NCBI GenBank assembly: GCA_022578965.1
Contig: MU400513.1
Location: 496,001-560,000, forward strand
Direction of reading: 5' to 3'
Source: Xylaria sp. FL1777
Taxonomy: Eukaryota; Ascomycota; Sordariomycetes; Xylariales; Xylariaceae
DNA length: 64,000 nt
In this document: in pieces, positions 35,010 to 47,167 of the stretch
Position numbering within the stretch: the stretch's first letter is position 1
How the letters are laid out: the number at the start of each line of letters is the position of its first letter
Translations under genes and position numbers: made by a program
The notes under the pieces: generated by a model
What the model saw: only the letters and a program-made list of their open reading frames with translations
Told to the model about the DNA's origin: nothing
Database searches by the model: none

Positions 35010-36039
35010 GATTCCTCACGACGAAATTGAAAGGTACACAGTTCTAGTTTCTTGGACAAGTGTGCAGATGCGCATGGATTACACGACCAGCGAGCTTTTC
35101 ATTGGTAGTCACTCGCGTAGCCTAGAGATAGTCAAGACTGGCTAGATATGACGTCGATGTGCATAAATTGATCTAAAGCTGCCATCCATAATCACGGGAT
35201 TGTTTCAACTTTCATAGCCTCATCTACAATCCGTCTAGCCCCGTTATTATAAGGAGACTATGAAGGGCTCTTGCTGACTGGTTGATTAATCTAGGGCGGA
35301 CATTCGCAGTATGATTCTGTTCGAGCAAAATCACCACCATTACGATATGATATATATATATCAAATCGATTAAGATCCGGGGATAGAGTATTGCGTGAAA
35401 GGCATGCAGACTATAGATGATGCAGAAGTAAATATGATTATATGGAGAGAATTAGGATATGTTGATTAGGCAAATACTATTGGTATATTAAAGAAGCAAC
35501 GATTAATTAATTATAGATGTATGAAAATCAACATTGTATCCCGCCGACAATTCGCATCAAGGTTGAACCAATAAAAGCGCAGTTTCCAATATATTCGACG
35601 CCTGGCTGTATTTGGAAATAAACAACGCTTCCCACCAACAAGATGTGACCCCGAGAACAAACGAAATATGCCGGGCCGTGTTAAACAAGGCGAAAAATGA
35701 ACCTGGAAAGGAAAGAATAACGGAATTATTACAGTGCGCGAAGACACCGTCCTGTTGTCTTGTGTAATCGAATTGCCAATGCTTTCTCCGTTATGACGAC
35801 CTCCTGCGATTAACCAGCCAGAGCCCAATCGTTGCCTGTCGTCAATAGCCACCTAAGCGACTGCCACTTGTAGCAGACTCAGGAGAGGTTATGTCTCATT
35901 AAGGAACCTTTGACCAAGTGCTGAAAGTCAGCGCCAGCACCGACGCTGAATAAATATGCAAGAAGCCAACCCCGTAGCCTAGTAGAGGAGGAATGGCGAG
36001 TTACATTACCCCGCAAATAATAAAAAAAGCCGACACGCC
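35010..36039. other. Intergenic, no feature seen
   Basis: 1.0 kb of AT-rich DNA with small open frames only. Confidence 0.5.
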
Positions 36040-39000
36040 TTAATTCGTAAGTCCAAGCCACTTGAGCGCTTTGCGGCTGTTGCCCTTGCGCGGACCGTTC
36101 TGGTGGCTCCAGAGTGGCATGTACTTCCGTTCCTCTGCCCAAAACCAGCCGTCCTCTTCCTCCCCCTCGAGATCATGATATGGCATTGCATTCTCAATTT
36201 CGGCGTCTGTAGTGAATGCGACGGCTTCATGGCCTAGGAGACGCTTCAACTTGTTGTTTTGGTTTTGCGTTGTTCTTGGTGTTCTGGGTGTGCGTATGAC
36301 CGAGCCGCTGCGCAATGCCTCGGTAGTGGATATTTTGGACGACTTGATTGGCGTTACGGGTCGTTGCCTTGGAGCCGGAAAATCTGCATACGTTCCGCTT
36401 GAAACGTAATTTGCTGGTGCGCCTTGCTGATGAACCAGCTGCTCCTGTTCATACTCTGGTGGTGATTCGAATCCGAGCATTACCGCTGCCCTGAACAGCG
36501 GGTGGTCGTTGGGATTGCGCTTCCAGTCAGCTAGTGTCACTGTTTCGGGAATATAAAAATCTGAGATGTCGATCAATATTTTCCAAATGGTCGAGATGAA
36601 CGTTGCGATTTCAGATTCCCCTGCTGTTGATGTGAGGATGAAGTTTGCTTTAGAAAAGGGGGGTGGTGATGTGCTGATCCTCTCTGGAGACTCTGATTTA
36701 GGCCCAAACGCCTTTGGAGAAAGAAGCGTTGCGTTGCTACCTCTAGTAGGTGAAGAAGTGGGCGAACTTGCAATCGTGTGTGACGACTGTTTCCTGTACG
36801 CCCGGTATGATTTCGGGTCACTGGTCTCTGCATCGATTATGCCCGCTACCTTCAGTAAATCCACACCAATCAGATGTTGCAGTGACAGAACAGTTGATAG
36901 ATATTCTGTAGGGTATTCGAGGAGCAGGAATCGGGTGGCTGAGTGAGCTGCTATGTATGTCTCAAGATGTGGTATAATAAGTGTTGCAAGAAGTAAAGGA
37001 TTAGAGAACGGATTGTCTTGTGTTTGGTTGGCGAGAGGCTGCGATGTGAAGGCCTGCATAGCATTTGCAATGAGATATCTTATTGAAGTTAGCGTTAGAA
37101 ACCAATTTAGATACTATTATAATCGGCCTACCTCAAGTCAAGTCTTCCGCTCCGGGATGCACCATTGGCCTCTCTTCCTAGTTTTTCAAGAGAACCACTG
37201 ACAGTGCCAAGAATCCCCCTATTCACACCTTTCTGCGCTCCTATGGCTAGTATTAGGTCGATCTTCCGTGTCGCGTTAGAATCTCTAGATGGCATATCCC
37301 GAAACACTGGCCGCCAGAAACTGCTAAGCTCGGGTAGTAGTGGAAAGCTGAACTGATGATAACCGATGTTCTCGGGCGGAAAGTAAACATTCAGGATGGA
37401 CCTTAGTGCGTTTTGGATGCATATGGCCGTTTTGCACTCTTTAATATCAAAATCATGGAATAGCTTTTCTGGCACGGTATCGGTTCTTGGTGGCGGTGTT
37501 TGGGCAGGAGTTGGCGGGGTCGAAATGACGATTGTCCCTTGACGCCGACTACTAATATCTTTGGGTCGCCCTATATAGTTTCTATGGGATGCGAAAGGGT
37601 CGAATTCGTCAAGACTATGCGTTGGGACTGACTCTTGAGTAGCTGGTCGACTATACAAGACATCTTCTTCGGCTAACTGTCGAGCTGAGCTCCTCGAGGT
37701 AGGGGTCATTAGTTGATCACCATTTAATTCCGAGACGAGAGATGATACAGAAATTTGAGATGTGCCGTTTTCAAAAGTCCGAATCATAGCTTCTAGCTGT
37801 GGTTCACTCTTCTCGCCTCTGAAATGTATGACTAAATTCTCAATCATTGGAAGAACTGCTTGGAACGGCTCTTTCGCATCGGGTTGGAAATTATCCTGCA
37901 AATTGAGAAACGAATCATCGTCCTCTATCCCTATTCCCGGCATGTTCGGGATGGGCTCGGCTGATGTACTTCCATGTGCATAGTTCCCATGCTCTATACC
38001 TTGGCTTACAGCGGAAGCCGACTGCCTCGCCCCCTCGATGTCTAGGGTTAGCGGAGGAGGTAGGCCTCTCCTCACTATACCCCTGTTGGGTTTTACGAAA
38101 TCTGGGTATGACGTCTCGCTATAAAAATTTGATCGGAGAACTTGTTTCTTAGGCACGTCGCTTTCCTCTTCCTGCTTCTTGTTCTGTGCACACTCCTCGA
38201 GCTTGGTTAAAGCGGGCAGGGGGGAATTGCAAGGCGAAATATCTTGGTTCCGGATGGTAGAAGTGTATAGTCGATCTACCGATTTAATGCCCTTGGGATT
38301 CAGTGCCATAGGGGACCGAATGTCAACGATGCGAGCCTCACCCAATAGGACCGGGCTGCTAGGCATTGACTCTACAATGGCACGAGGTGGACCGACAGCA
38401 CTCGTTGGTCTTAGAGGGTTATATGAAAATATCCCACTAGCACAACTTGGTGACCTTGGGACTACGTTGATGTCCGTCAATTGGTCTTCTCCCGCTGTCA
38501 TGGCCTGCCAATTCTCGACACGAACACATTGATCTTGTTCTCCGACTCCATGCATGTAAGTCTGCTCGGTGCTTTCGGTTGGACCAAAGACATAAAAAGG
38601 CGCTGCATCTTGTAGATCGTCTGCCACGGGAAGGGCCGGTACGCTGATACTACGGGGCCGAATTGCGGTTTCGAGATCAAGTTCATCGCTGTCTTGTAAG
38701 AATGATGTTTCGAGATACAACGCGTCGGCAGCTCTCATCGCTTTCGAGATTGGATCATCTGGGATGTCGTCGTCTCGCCCATCCACGTCCGTTGTGGCAT
38801 CTGCTCTTGAAGTAACTCCAGGTTCCCGTTTCGGCTTGCTCTGTCGCTTGAGGCTCGCAGTCCCATTTTGAATCAGCTCATTGAATATGGCTTCTGCCCT
38901 GATCATATCCCCATTTGTCTTGTGCTTGCTGATGGCGGAGATACAGCTCATCCGTGCAGAGATCGTACCTCCATTCATAAACACCAGTCGTTTGTTATCT

Positions 39001-39269
39001 GGTGTGGATTCCCGTAAAAATGTACGAGCTAGTTCCGCTCGGACATGACATGCCTCGTGCGTCCTGAGAATTAGCGATCGAGAATCAAATGGTGAATCCA
39101 AATCGCTTTCTCGGACGAAATGTTGAAAGGATGGTAGTATTAGAAGTTTGGATGAGTTCGGGAGTAAACGGAGCTGAGTCGATATGATATCTTGGGGACC
39201 CTCGAAAGCCACCAAACTCCCGTGGTAGTCGGATGTCTCAACCATTATGTCCGTCATGATGAAAGTCAA
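36040..39269 (-). CDS. Large conserved fungal protein, mostly disordered
   Basis: Two exons, 39269-37132 and 37078-36040 on the minus strand, give 1,058 residues. The 53-bp intron (donor GTAGGC, acceptor AATAAG) joins SGRLDLR to YLIANAMQAFTSQ. Fungal annotations often call such proteins gastric mucin-like, a name based on low complexity only. The N-terminus (about 1-120) is structured and contains FEGPQDIISTQLRLLP and SRSLILRTHEACHVRAELAR. The middle is Ser/Pro-rich and disordered. A second ordered block near 600-790 has KTAICIQNALRSILNVYFPP and ATRKIDLILAIGAQKGVNRG. After the intron come LLLATLIIPHLETYIAAHSA and RFLLLEYPTEYLSTVLSLQ, and the C-terminus has WFWAEERKYMPLWSH. No enzyme motif is visible. 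The start could also be the fifth codon (MTDIMVETSDYHG, 39257). Confidence 0.8.
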
Positions 39270-40125
39270 AACACTATGTGACTTGGTACGTATATCCTAG
39301 GCAAGCAAAGCCACGAGGGCTACGGTATCGCGTACCGCTCAATCCAGCCGCACAATAATGTTGATTGAAGCTATAATCTCTTGTTATCAGCACTCCAATT
39401 CGACAATAGCAGCTTGTCCTCGAAGACGGTGTCGAATCGCAAGTTTGAAAGAAAGAGAACGAGTAAGAAAACCATAAGCGTGTAGGAATTTAGAAAGCAA
39501 CAGAACTCAGGCGGTGAGGTCTAACCAAAGCCAGAAGATAACAGGATTAAAAGAATGTCTGCGTGAGTGTGGCAGTTCAGGGTTTGACGCTCAGAAGACT
39601 TCTGGGATATCCCAGTATGAATAAGGTCAAATGATAGAGGGAGCATGACACAAGAATCACAAGAATTTCACTAAAGCCACAGCAGGATAAAAAGAAGAAA
39701 ACAATACCTATACTTTCAAGCCCAATGCAACATTTCATTATGAATATGAAATGAAGAAAAGAGACGGAGAGTGGGTGCGCGTCATCTGTCTAAGCTCGTG
39801 TACTTAGAGCACAGGGCCCACGCAAGCTTTCCGTGCACTACTGTGATGCTGGGTGCTCAATATTTCTGGGCGCGGTGTGCAGCAGTAGCGAGGCCAATCT
39901 TGATTACTTTTGTTTTCTCTGGCATCACGCTGTGCAATGTTGGCGGGACGGGTAGAAGCATGACGAGAGAATACATGCAATACTGCATGATGCGGATCGT
40001 TGCCTAGTAGCGACTTTGGGGAGCGCCGGCGTCGCCAGCGGGGAAGAAGAAAACCGGCTGGAGTGAGCGGTGCCGACTGGACTCAAGGTCGCAACCAAGG
40101 TCGCAATAGGTCGGATCGCAACATG

Positions 40126-40163
40126 CCACACCAGAGGACCACACCAGAGGGCCACACCAGAGG
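40126..40163. repeat. Three tandem CCACACCAGAGG units
   Basis: Three perfect copies of a 12-bp unit, each separated by one base. Confidence 0.85.
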
Positions 40164-40611
40164 TGAACAAGTGTGTGTAGGTGGCCAGCAACCTGGTAGG
40201 TCGGCCGGAAATTGGAATACCCAGGCTCATTGGCAGAGAGGCTTCAGCTTTGGCGCCCAACGGCGCGAGTGCACTTTGGAAGATCTCAGCTTCTGCCATA
40301 GGCGGACATCATGTGGGCTCTGACGGCGTCCAATGCGAGGGGCCAGCACAACACACGACTGACCGACTTACCGCTGGGATGCTGACGTGCCCAAGTCCCA
40401 AAGTCAGAACCAAGTGTCGGGGTCTGCATCCGACTGCGCGATTGGTTGCCGCTCGTGAGGAATGGGATGGGAGGGGGGGTAAGAACCTTGCTGCTAAGGC
40501 AGAAACATACATAGTGTAGATGGTATGGTATATAGTGCAGCATATAGTGTCTAACGTATATTCCCATACTTCCTACCACATACCTACCTATATGGTAGAC
40601 AGGGTAGCAGT

Positions 40612-40635
40612 GGTAGCAGCAGTAGTAGTAGTAGT
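40612..40635. repeat. AGT/AGC triplet run
   Basis: Imperfect trinucleotide repeat in non-coding DNA. Confidence 0.7.
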
Positions 40636-40691
40636 CAGTCTGGGCAAGACAATATCCTCGAGGTGTGTTGTAACGTGAAGCGTGAAACTCT

Positions 40692-40716
40692 GGCTGGGCT
40701 GGGCTGGGCTGGGCTG
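40692..40716. repeat. (GGGCT)n microsatellite
   Basis: Five tandem copies of GGGCT. Confidence 0.85.
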
Positions 40717-41594
40717 CACGATCTTGGTTTACCTACCTAGGTGGGTACTTAGGTAAGTACTAGGTAAGTATGCTCCAAGCCGTCAGTTGATAGGTGCATC
40801 GTTGATGTATTACTTAATAACAGCCGCCTACAGTCCCTTTAGGTACCTTCCTGTAGCTAGGCACTTACAACTGTGCATACATGTCTGAGGCCTATTCGGT
40901 AGGTAGGCATAATGCCAGTTTGGATACCTGCATCTGTAGGTCTTCTACTAGACAGTTGTCAACTCTAGTACAGGTAGGGCATTCCTTTTTTTTTGTTTTT
41001 TTGTAATTGGTCTCCTAACTCCCAGCAGTGATAACACGCTACCAGCCGGTGTCTACTGCACATCTAGCGCACATAGCCCACAGCACATTTTGGGCACGAA
41101 AAAGATGAAGTGAGTCCCTGGTTACCACAATAAGTACTCTCTATACTAAAAGAAAGGGAAATTGAAATGAAGAGTTGACACGGTAGCACTGCTTGTATAA
41201 TTGCTGAAAAGCCATGCTTTCCTGCTGCTCATCATAATGCATGCCCATGTCATCTCCTGCCCTACAGAGCATACTATCAGGACGCTTAAATTACTGCCCT
41301 TACATACTGTAGGTAGTGCGTAGTATGTCAGGTACAACTACTATATAAGGTAGTATTGGTGTTTTGCCGAAAGGTATATTAAACGCCCGAGTAATAAATA
41401 TGCAGCCGCTTCTAATGTTACAGCTTGACAGTATTAGTATTAGTATTGCTAGGGTCCGGTCGGGTAGTTTGTTGCGTCAGACCTACACAAAACACCAACA
41501 CAGGTACTACCTTAGCATGGGTCCCCAACCTCGGATCGGGGACAGCAATGCCTATCAACAAACGGGAAATCTGCCACCTGCCAACCTACCAAAA

Positions 41595-41650
41595 GACAGG
41601 GCAGCAGATAGGGTAGTAGATAGGGTAGTAGATAGAGCAGCAGACAGGGT
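41595..41650. repeat. GATAGGGTAGTA minisatellite
   Basis: About four copies of a 12-bp unit, decaying at both ends. Confidence 0.75.
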
Positions 41651-44511
41651 AACTAGCCACCTGGCTAGTCTAGTCTATTGTATTGTAGTATCTACACGTA
41701 GTCCACGGCAAACATCTACCGTGCCTAACAAGGTAATAGCCGAATGGACTAGATAATGTAAGTAAGTGTACTAAAAATATCGCTGGCAACTCGGAAGGTC
41801 GAGTCCGATTAACATGGAGTGAGGTGAGTCGATAAATCTGCACCAAGAACAACAGACATCCTACTAAGTAAACTACTGTGGTCAGATAATACGGCGGGTG
41901 CCGTGTAGCGCAAACTCAACAACAACAAGACCAAGCTTGATATGCCTACATGTAGTGTGAGGGATCCTTGCTGCTCTCTCTGATACTGGCTGACAGCCGC
42001 ATGGAATATCCGCTTCTTTGTGCAACCCCCAGGGAGCGAGTTCGTCCACGCACCTGGGCATCCATGCGACGACCCGGCGCACTGGACGGAAAACGTGGTG
42101 AGGGCGCATGCTGATTGCTCTACAGACGAAGGAGTTGTCAATACTACCCACCTACACGTGAATGCTGTGCGATCTGCCCAGTATAACTGAAGCAGCTTAA
42201 GCCGTCGCTGCTTGGTAAGTGAACTCCATGTTTCATGCTCTTTATAAGTAAAACGTTGTGCCTGGAGCTCCTCCGCAGGATTATCGGGCGTTATGCTGAC
42301 AGATAGATCTCTTGGCTTTCACCACCCCCAAGGGAAACATGGCGATCAACGACGACAGTACCTACAATAGAATAATACTATGCCTCTTGAGCCTTTAGCG
42401 TAGGTATATTTTAGGAATAGTAGCACAGCCGTACATTATTGCCCGTCTACAAGTACCGTAGCATCCACTCATACCGAGCATCAATACAAATCCATCTGCT
42501 CTGCAAAGTTCAGAATATGCGGAATAGTCCGGACGAAGTACAGTGCTGTGCAGTAATAAAACGTGAAATGACGAGGCACCCAGGTCGCCGATCAGCAGAG
42601 AACGATCAATCCACTGCACCATCTCGGGCACTGGCTGGCTACGGATCGAGGGCGAATCCTCCCATCGTCCTGGTCGATTGATTAATCAATCAGTCCTACA
42701 ATTTGTACCTGAATAGCCTGCAGGCAGGACTGTAGGAACATAATCCACAACGTCAGGATCGACCAAGGATCTTTTGCTGCAGCAATCACATTGTCATCAC
42801 CAACGGAACCATGCTGCTGGTATCGAGAGATCTTGACATATCCATCCTAAGTGAACAATTCCATCTGAGGCCGCGATCTTTTTTTCTCCCCTTCTCTATA
42901 ATATCAACTTCCTCCTTAGAAGAAGACTATCTTTCCGTGCGAGACCCAGAATCAGACACATCATAATCTCAAATCGTGTGGCGAAAACGCCGACAAAAAG
43001 CTAGGGGCGCCTGTTCGGATCTTCTGGCGTCCAAACGAGAAAGAAAAGGTCCTGCAGGACATCCCATCATCCACCCCCGCACGTTGTCGGTATCGCCATC
43101 AGCCAATCGGGCATATATATACCCTCAGCCATAAGCACAGCTGTGAGAAAAAGGTACATTGCTCACCATGCGTCAATCGCAAAAGCAATGCCTGCAAGGC
43201 ACCTAGGTATAGTAGTTCAAGCATGCGGTACCATTGTCCCTGACTCGTTCGCGTGGCGGTATAGATCGTCGTACCGGCATATCCAGCTACTGGACCAGAC
43301 CTTCGTTATGTTTTCCCAACCCCTGTGTAGCTCGATTCCACGGGGCTTTTCAGAGACACGCCATGGCTGTTACGTACATGAGAGGCGCGAACTGTTTGGC
43401 GCCGAGGAAATGTAACTGGGTAATTCGATGTGACACGCTACTCAATGCGCACGTGCATCCCCAGACTGCCATGAGGGTGACGGCCACGCATGCAAGGGAT
43501 CATTGTTAGGTCTTAGGTGAGGCGAAACCGCTCGCGAAACGGCTTCCTTGCGTCAGCCTCAGGCTGAATGTCTTGCGTAGTAAGTCCGAGCTCTGACACC
43601 GTGTTCCCGTTCACTAAGACCTGTCTTACCTATAGGCTATCTGGGATGCATCCTATGATATACTATAATATCCTCTACTGAGAAGAGCGAGTGTTCGTCA
43701 GCAGCATCAGCTCTTCATATCCGTCTTAACTTGCTTAGTTGTTTCGCTGTTTGAGTGTGTACTTGTTGTCATTGCCATCCAGAGTAGCGCAATTCCACTC
43801 GAGGTTTTTTGATCTAATGATAGTTGTTCTCAGTATCGTTCCTTGAAATAGTTTCTAGCTTGTTTGAAGTTACCTACCAGTGATCTGCGATTTGGCAATT
43901 TTTATTTTCACGCATATCGGAAGTGCACTCGCTAGTCAATGCATGAGAAGGAATAGGGGATTTCTTTCTAATCGTAAATTAGCAATTGAGTTCGAGTTGA
44001 CTATCTATTCCACAACATATGCCCTAGGATTAGGTGGTAGATCTCGAGGTACGTATGGGGACAATCGTCGGTAGCTGCTACTTACTCACTAACAAACAAA
44101 AAGTGGTAGTCTAACATAAATTATTGGTGAGGTTTAAAAGCTGGTGCAAACAGAGAGGTCTGCACGGAGAATGATTGGAAACTCGGATTAAAGGTATATT
44201 AGAACTCGACAGAAATATCTTTGCCCATCTGCCTACCTTAGGTAGACAGGTACTTACCTAGGTACATGAGTCTTTATTGTGTTTTGAGATGTCTTGTTCA
44301 GTGTTGGGGGGCAACCGCCGGCTGTTTGCCTTAAGTATCTAGGTACCTAACTTGGGTACTTATCCTGAGGAAGTCGCATTATACTGTGTCTTTCAACATC
44401 AACACAATCGAACGATTGATTTTGAGCCTCCTATCCTTAGCCCTACCATTCCCCCTTCCAACTCTTCTTGCCAACAAAGATCATAGACACCTTGCTACCA
44501 GCTTCGAAGCC

Positions 44512-45988
44512 ATGGCCAGTCCCGGCCAACCTGCGTGGTCGTTCGTGGACGACGAAAGTTTGAATCTCATCCTATCTCTGCAACGTGAAGATGCAAGTCG
44601 AGTTAGGTCTGCCTCCAAGGGAAAGCAAGCTAAGGGGATCTTGTCGGACGCTGATCTTGCTCTGCAACTCCACGCTGAGGAGCTAGAACGAGCAACAGGA
44701 TATACCTCGGATCGAAGAATGGCAAAAAGTGCACAGAGTGCAATCCAGACAGACACGACTACGCTCCTTGAGTCCGAGTGGCAGGAAAGTGTGGCCCGGC
44801 GTGACCGAGAGATTGCTGTAGCTCAGTCTGCAGGACAGCCTCAGGAACGGACTCAAACGCCTGTCAATACCGGACTCTCAGCAACTGAGTTGGAGACGTG
44901 GGAGAATCTGACGTCCAAGTATATCACTGGAACTGATGAGGCCGGGAGTGAAGACTCGTTCTGCGACGGCATTAACACACCAGTGACCGAGACAGATGGG
45001 CAGCCGGAGAGCCAGTTCTGGGTAGCATCTCGCGGACAGAATGAATCACACGGCCGACCATGTATTGCTTGTGGGGAGGTCAAAGACTCTGTGAGCCTAG
45101 CTCGAGTACCTTGTGAGCATCATTACTGTAGCGAGTGCTTGGAGCATCTCTTCCGAAGCGCCATGCTGGACGAGAGCCTATTTCCGCCGCGTTGCTGTCA
45201 CCAGAACATTCCTGTGTACGAAAATCGGATGTTCTTGAGTAATGACCTGGTTGAGCAGTTCATGCAGAAGTCTATTGAGTTGGCCACGCTAAACAAGACA
45301 GGCCGTCATCCAACTCGCTCAACGACCATCCCGCCATCGATGACCCAGGATGGGATTGCTCAATGCCCTGAATGCAAGGCTCAGGTGTGCGAAATTTGTA
45401 AAAAGACCACGCACAGAGGTTGTTGCCCTTCCGATACTGGAGACCAGCAAATTCTTGGAACCCCTGGCCGGGAACGACAGCAGAGTCGTTCAAAATACAC
45501 TCCTATGATCGAGCTCAATACGGGCCGTTGTCGTACAACGTGAGTATTCCCCTGAGTTATAAATAGAACGTTCTGCTAACAATGTTGTCCATAGATGCAA
45601 GACTTGCACATGCATCCATCGGGATGAGCCCCAGCTTTCCAGCGGAGGCGAGAAGATCTGCAATCGAGATCACAACGCAGACGACAAGCATGTGCATGTT
45701 AAGATCGCGAATCACGTAAACTCCACTAACCCCGCGAATCCCGCGAATCCCGTGAACCCCGTGAACTCCGTGAACCCTCAGTCTGCGGCTACATAGGATC
45801 ATACCGTAAGAACTGGGAGGATCATTGGGCACTTAGTACAGTATCATGAATGCGACCATGAGCGCAGAGTTGGTCGCGGAGAACTGAGGGAATGTGAGGA
45901 ACGTTGTGAAGAGATGCCCATTTTGATTCATGAGGGTTGCGACTGTGGCCTCATGGCATGTCGCCGATGCCGCTACAACCGCTTGTGA
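44512..45988 (+). CDS. RBR/RING-type zinc-finger protein, degenerate
   Basis: A member of the fungal RING-IBR-RING family of likely E3 ubiquitin ligases, apparently decaying. The start at 44512 gives MASPGQPAWSFVDDESLNLI; an in-frame ATG at 44386 lies in likely leader. Exon 1 (44512-45539) holds an N-terminal helix, SDADLALQLHAEELERATGY, then the RING core CIACGEVKDSVSL with CEHHYCSECLEH. The IBR follows, where the expected first Cys pair is lost (NKTGRHPTRSTT) while CPECKAQVCEICKKTTHRG remains. After a 55-bp intron exon 2 starts at 45595 with CKTCTCIHRDEP. The second RING core is missing. Exon 2 read on stops at 45796 after an NP-rich repeat. Splicing a 126-bp intron (45716-45841) instead gives the usual family tail YHECDHERRVG to LMACRRCRYNRL at 45988. 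The preferred model is 431 residues. Confidence 0.6.
45721..45779. repeat. AATCCCGTG-type 9-bp repeat
   Basis: About six 9-bp units of the AATCCCGYG/AACCCCGTG type would encode Asn-Pro-Ala/Val triplets. They fall in the alternative intron of the RBR gene, so they may not be translated. Confidence 0.7.
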
Positions 45989-46536
45989 GGGGTTCCCCAG
46001 AGCTAGGTAGTCTACGGTAGTATCTATGCCGAAACCTAACCTGGTCGGTAAGCGATGATGTTTCAGTAACAATCCGACTACCTACTGCGTGGTATACAAT
46101 CGGAGTTATGATGGCAGATTCTCACTTCATACTGTACACTACCTAGGCTAGGTTATTATACCGGAATTTACTTGATCTGGTCTGGTCTGATTCAGTATAC
46201 GAAAAGTAGACTCTAGATTGCGGGTCTTGAGCTAAGAGGTTATCGTGAGTCTGTCTATTTTAGCGGTAAGTTCCATAGCTAAGATGTTTAACGACAGAGC
46301 CAATGCGTGATCTAGCTTTGAGGAGCATCCCGCTTTTTGTATTGCTTATACTTCGCCACAAAATGCACATTGCTTATGGTGGCTTTCTATGTAGTACCGT
46401 GTCTGATAATAACTTTAAACCTCCTCATTTGGCAAGCATATCCAGTCACAAGAAGAGAGTCATTGCTGCGCTTTGCTGGATTAAGTTAGTTTATATGTAG
46501 TTGGACATACATGTAATGTAGGGGGAAAAGATAAGC

Positions 46537-46608
46537 AAACGACACATGATAGCGTTATTATACGGCAATCTTCCCCTATTTATAGTAGCCTCAAGTAGCT
46601 AGTTAATT
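46537..46608 (-). repeat. tRNA-like repeat, copy A (degenerate)
   Basis: Shares CGACACATG-N-TAGCG at the left and CAAG-NN-GCTAGTTAAT at the right with copy B, at the same spacing of about 55-60 bp. The T-arm-like bases are lost. Orientation follows copy B. Confidence 0.55.
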
Positions 46609-46779
46609 CACTAATAATACGTGCTATTTCTAGTACGCCTTAACAAATGAAGCCACTCAAGCAAGCCCCCTAGGTAGTGCAAAGTGTTAAATATACACCT
46701 TTAACCTTACCTCTGAGTAGACCAAGGTATAGAACTCAATAACGAACTATTTACGCTACCAGAAAACCAGAAAAAGGCA

Positions 46780-46857
46780 GGCAACCGACACATGCTAGCG
46801 CTCATGGGATTCGAACCTATCCCCCTTTATCTGGTATAACTTCAAGCCGCTAGTTAA
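46780..46857 (-). repeat. tRNA-like repeat, copy B, with B-box
   Basis: On the minus strand it contains GGTTCGAATCC, a perfect Pol III B-box, flanked by ATAGG and CCCAT, which pair at four of five positions as in a T-arm. The outer ends CTAGCG and CGCTAG can pair like an acceptor stem. The D-arm and anticodon region are too short for a working tRNA, so this is a tRNA-derived relic or SINE-like repeat, not a tRNA gene. Confidence 0.5.
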
Positions 46858-47167
46858 TATATAGCTTAGAAATATTACCGGTTGTGGTCGGAATATCGGA
46901 AGTCAAGCTACTGCATACGTAACGGGCACTTTTGGCTGTTCGGAGCAATTAATCTATCCATCACCGAAGACTTCGACAATATCACCTACCTACCTAGATA
47001 ATAACATTGCGTCAGTGCTTCGTACCCTGTGCCAATGACTAGACTAATAATATATAAATCAATGTGTGTTAAGTAGAAATGCTGCCTCTATTTCTTAGTG
47101 AATATATACCTACTCCGAGACACCATACTAGGTAAATAAATTTAGAGACATTAGCATCAACATAAAG

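Larger units (their letters stand above)
39270..44511. other. 5.2-kb gene-empty stretch rich in short tandem repeats
   Basis: No open frame here resembles a protein; the longest (39925-40323, 41364-41756, 43143-43509) are composition artefacts. The stretch contains the CCACACCAGAGG triplet repeat, GGGCT and AGT runs, a GATAGGGTAGTA repeat and several TACCTAGGTA-type palindromes. The last of these, at 44255-44264, lies about 250 bases before the RBR gene. Confidence 0.55.
45989..47167. other. Intergenic with two related tRNA-like repeats
   Basis: 1.2 kb with no protein gene. The two repeat copies are listed separately. ACCTACCTAGATAA motifs lie near 46986 and the presumed SDR promoter is at the right end. 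Confidence 0.55.

Noticed and set aside
39925..40323. Open frames on both strands near 40 kb
   Set aside because: Mutually antisense, repeat-derived, without protein-like features.
44386..44511. Upstream in-frame ATG of the RBR gene
   Set aside because: The added residues are a Leu/Pro-rich leader unlike the family, whose N-terminus matches the ATG at 44512.
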